Assembly: GCA_018819165.1 (NCBI GenBank)
Contig: JAHJQP010000087.1
Coordinates: 1-8,849 of the forward strand
Source: Pseudomonadota bacterium
Lineage (GTDB): Bacteria; Desulfobacterota; Syntrophia; Syntrophales; UBA5619
DNA: 8,849 nucleotides
Direction of reading: 5' to 3'
The stretch's first letter is position 1. The number at the start of each line of letters is the position of its first letter. This document shows positions 7,258 through 8,849 of this stretch, one piece after another. Both the position numbers and the translations under genes were made by a program. The notes under the pieces were generated by a model, which saw only the letters and a program-made list of their open reading frames with translations, had not been told where the DNA came from and did not search any database.

Positions 7258-7286
7258 AAATTACCCTCTTTCCCCTGCCCTGTCAA
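7258..7286 (-). promoter_or_regulatory. Probable sigma-70 promoter for pgpA and downstream genes
   Basis: On the minus strand an exact -35 TTGACA (7286-7281) is followed after 17 bp by TAATTT (7263-7258), a weak -10. The predicted transcription start is around 7250, giving a leader of about 40 nt to the CTG at 7208. The -10 lies in an imperfect palindrome GGTAA-A-TTACC (7255-7265). It is the only good promoter seen in front of the pgpA-cinA-thpR-recA-recX-alaS run. Confidence 0.5.
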
Positions 7287-7355
7287 TGATGATCCTCTCG
7301 TAAAAAGTCGGTAACGCCTCAAACTACAAGAACATCAACGGTTTTGAAAAAACCC

Positions 7356-7385
7356 TTGACAATAGAACGATGGTTCTATTATACT
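7356..7385 (+). promoter_or_regulatory. Promoter of the Y-family polymerase gene
   Basis: TTGACA (7356-7361) is a perfect -35 and TATACT (7380-7385) is a good -10, separated by 18 bp. The predicted start of transcription is near 7391-7393, about 55 nt before the ATG at 7447. The spacer is almost entirely occupied by the palindromic operator at 7361-7380, so a bound repressor would block RNA polymerase directly. Confidence 0.8.
7361..7380. promoter_or_regulatory. Probable LexA (SOS) operator, GAAC-N4-GTTC type
   Basis: A perfect inverted repeat: AATAGAAC (7361-7368), spacer GATG, GTTCTATT (7373-7380). The core GAAC-N4-GTTC is the LexA/DinR box known from Bacillus and other Gram-positive bacteria. 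Its location between -35 and -10 of a translesion polymerase gene is what an SOS operator should show. The repressor itself is not in the window, so LexA is inferred from motif and target gene. Confidence 0.75.
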
Positions 7386-7446
7386 TGAAACCGGGAAAAG
7401 GCAAGCATTTTTTTCAGTTTTCATGAGATGAGCAAAGGCTTCGACC

Positions 7447-8769
7447 ATGAACGACGTTATTTTCAGCCTCCACAGCTGGCCGCAGGCGATCCTCCATGTC
7501 GACGGGGACGCCTTCTTCACCTCGTGCGAGGAGGCGCTCCATCCGGAACTCAGGGGAAAGCCGATCATCACGGGGGGCGAGCGGGGGATCGTCGCCTGCG
7601 CGAACTATGCGGCCAAGCGGCTGGGGATCAAGCGGGGGGTCCCCCTCCACGAGGCGAAGCGGATCTGCCCGGCGCTCGTCGTCCTCCCTTCCGACTACGA
7701 GACCTACAGCCTCTTCTCCCGGCGGATGTTCAACATCATGCGCCGCTTCACCCCTCAGGTGGAGGAGTACTCCATCGACGAGGCCTTCGCCGACCTCACC
7801 GGAATGAGGAGGGCCCTCCGGGCTTCCTACGAGGCCATCGCCCTGAAGATCCAGGCGGAGATCGCCCGGGAGCTGGGGATCACCGTTTCCGCGGGGCTCA
7901 GCATCACGAAGGTCCTGGCCAAGGTGGCCTCCAAACAACGAAAGCCCGCCGGCTTCACCGTCATCCCCGGGCGGGCGATCGCCTCCTGCCTGGAGGGGCT
8001 GCCCGTGGAGAAGGTCTGGGGGATCGGCCCCGCCACGACGAACTACCTGAACAAAATGGGTATAAAAACCGCTCTGGAGTTCGCCCGCCTCCCCGAGAAG
8101 ACGATCCGGGAGAGGTTCACGAAGCCCGGCATCGAGACATGGCGGGAGCTCCGGGGAGAGTCAGTCTACCCCGTCGCTCCGGAGGAGAAGAGCTCCTACG
8201 TCTCGATCAGCAAAACGAAGACCTTCGCCCCGCCGACGGCCGACCGGGACTATCTCTTCGCCCATCTGATGCGGAACCTGGAATCGGCCTGCATCAAGGC
8301 CAGGCGCTACGGCCTCGTCCCCCGGAGGATCGCCGTCTTTCTGAAGAAGCAGAACTTCGACACGGAGGGCCGGGAGGCAAAGCTCAGCCGCTCCTCGGCC
8401 CATCCCCTGGAGTTGTCCAGCCTCCTCCGCGGCCTGTTCAACGAGATGTACCGGCGCTACGAGATCTACCGCGCGACCGGCGTTGTCCTTTTGGACCTCG
8501 TCCAGGACACCCGGATCCAGTACTCCCTCTTCGAGGACCCCCTGAAGGCAGAGAAGATCCGGGAGCTCTACGAGGCCGTCGACGCCCTCTCCGGCAAGTA
8601 CGGCAAGCACACTCTCCACCTGGGCGGCTCCCACCCCCTCGAGGTCTTCGGCCGTGGCCGCCGGGGGGCACCCACCGTCCGCGAACAGACGCAGCTCTAT
8701 GGCGAGACCCGCCGCAAGCACCTGGGGCTGTCCCTCTTCCAGACGGACTTCCCGCCCGAAAGTTTATAA
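7447..8769 (+). CDS. Y-family translesion DNA polymerase (DinB/UmuC-like)
   Basis: Error-prone polymerase that copies past DNA lesions; 440 residues. Palm catalytic acids are D19 and D21 (HVDGDAFF) and D111/E112 (YSIDEAFADL), so it should be active, unlike ImuB-type proteins. F24 aligns with the steric-gate residue. Typical segments follow: ANYAAKRLGIKRGVP (52-66), AGLSITKVLAKVASKQRKPAGF (149-170) and a helix-hairpin-helix WGIGPATTNYLNKMGI (191-206); the little-finger domain covers about 245-355. QYSLF at 358-362 fits the beta-clamp-binding consensus QxSLF, and about 78 residues follow it, as in UmuC and Gram-positive UvrX-like proteins. No umuD-like partner is adjacent. The ATG at 7447 has only a modest AAAGG site 8 nt upstream; an in-frame ATG at 7423 meets a stop after two codons. 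DinB and UmuC subfamilies cannot be separated by eye. Confidence 0.95.
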   Translation: MNDVIFSLHSWPQAILHVDGDAFFTSCEEALHPELRGKPIITGGERGIVACANYAAKRLGIKRGVPLHEAKRICPALVVLPSDYETYSLFSRRMFNIMRRFTPQVEEYSIDEAFADLTGMRRALRASYEAIALKIQAEIARELGITVSAGLSITKVLAKVASKQRKPAGFTVIPGRAIASCLEGLPVEKVWGIGPATTNYLNKMGIKTALEFARLPEKTIRERFTKPGIETWRELRGESVYPVAPEEKSSYVSISKTKTFAPPTADRDYLFAHLMRNLESACIKARRYGLVPRRIAVFLKKQNFDTEGREAKLSRSSAHPLELSSLLRGLFNEMYRRYEIYRATGVVLLDLVQDTRIQYSLFEDPLKAEKIRELYEAVDALSGKYGKHTLHLGGSHPLEVFGRGRRGAPTVREQTQLYGETRRKHLGLSLFQTDFPPESL

Positions 8770-8784
8770 ATTTGCAGACATCTC

Positions 8785-8813
8785 TTGACTTCATTTCTTT
8801 TAACTGGAATAAT
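8785..8813 (+). promoter_or_regulatory. Candidate sigma-70 promoter for a gene beyond the window
   Basis: TTGACT (8785-8790), a 17-bp spacer and AATAAT (8808-8813) each differ from the consensus hexamers at one position. It starts 15 bp after the polymerase stop and points out of the right edge. An inverted repeat ATTGA-TGG-TCAAT (8822-8834) lies just downstream of the predicted start site. No coding region is visible in the remaining 36 bases, and no terminator for the polymerase gene is seen. Confidence 0.5.
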
Positions 8814-8849
8814 CACAACTGATTGATGGTCAATGGTCTGTTCATTTTC

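Noticed and set aside
7255..7265. GGTAA-A-TTACC over the pgpA -10 as a repressor operator
   Set aside because: The arms are only 5 bp and AT-rich around a -10 box. Such a match is expected by chance, and no second copy or known regulator motif supports it.
7378..7383. Minus-strand TATAAT inside the polymerase operator as a second pgpA promoter
   Set aside because: The best -35 match (TTGCCT) is only 15 bp away and poor; the sequence is explained as the overlap of the palindrome arm with the plus-strand -10.
7428..8822. Plus-strand 464-codon frame overlapping the polymerase gene
   Set aside because: It is an alternative frame over the Y-family polymerase, rich in Arg/Pro/Gly with no motif. 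The 7447 frame contains all catalytic residues.

Overview
This is an ordinary bacterial chromosomal window of high G+C content. The co-oriented order pgpA-cinA-thpR-recA-recX-alaS on the minus strand, and an AlaS carrying an extra four-cysteine cluster, resemble Desulfobacterota (former Deltaproteobacteria, for example Syntrophus- or Geobacter-like lineages). That placement is an inference from gene order and protein style, not a measured match. No tRNA, rRNA, CRISPR array, insertion sequence or phage gene was seen.

Layout. 39-533 (+): a small flavodoxin-like protein, which converges on alaS with only 12 bp between the two stop codons. 7208-546 (-): a tight run transcribed leftward of pgpA (phosphatidylglycerophosphatase A, apparently starting at CTG), a 133-bp gap with a nested inverted repeat, cinA (NMN deamidase/CinA), thpR (RNA 2',3'-cyclic phosphodiesterase, TTG start overlapping the cinA stop), recA, recX (starting directly after the recA stop) and alaS (overlapping the recX 3' end by 20 nt). 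7209-7446: a divergent intergenic region with a promoter facing each way. 7447-8769 (+): a catalytically intact Y-family translesion DNA polymerase (DinB/UmuC-like). 8770-8849: downstream sequence with a second good promoter, presumably for a gene beyond the window.

How the genes relate. RecA, its modulator RecX and the Y-family polymerase form a DNA damage/SOS theme. The most informative regulatory element is a perfect 8+4+8 palindrome lying exactly between the -35 (TTGACA) and -10 (TATACT) boxes of the polymerase. Its core is GAAC-N4-GTTC, the LexA-box type best known from Gram-positive bacteria. No such box is seen next to recA or at the pgpA promoter, so the polymerase looks directly LexA-repressed while recA does not appear to be from a nearby site. 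The other genes (AlaS, PgpA, CinA, ThpR) are housekeeping enzymes. I do not see a previously undescribed multi-gene system. The points worth checking are regulatory and start-site details.
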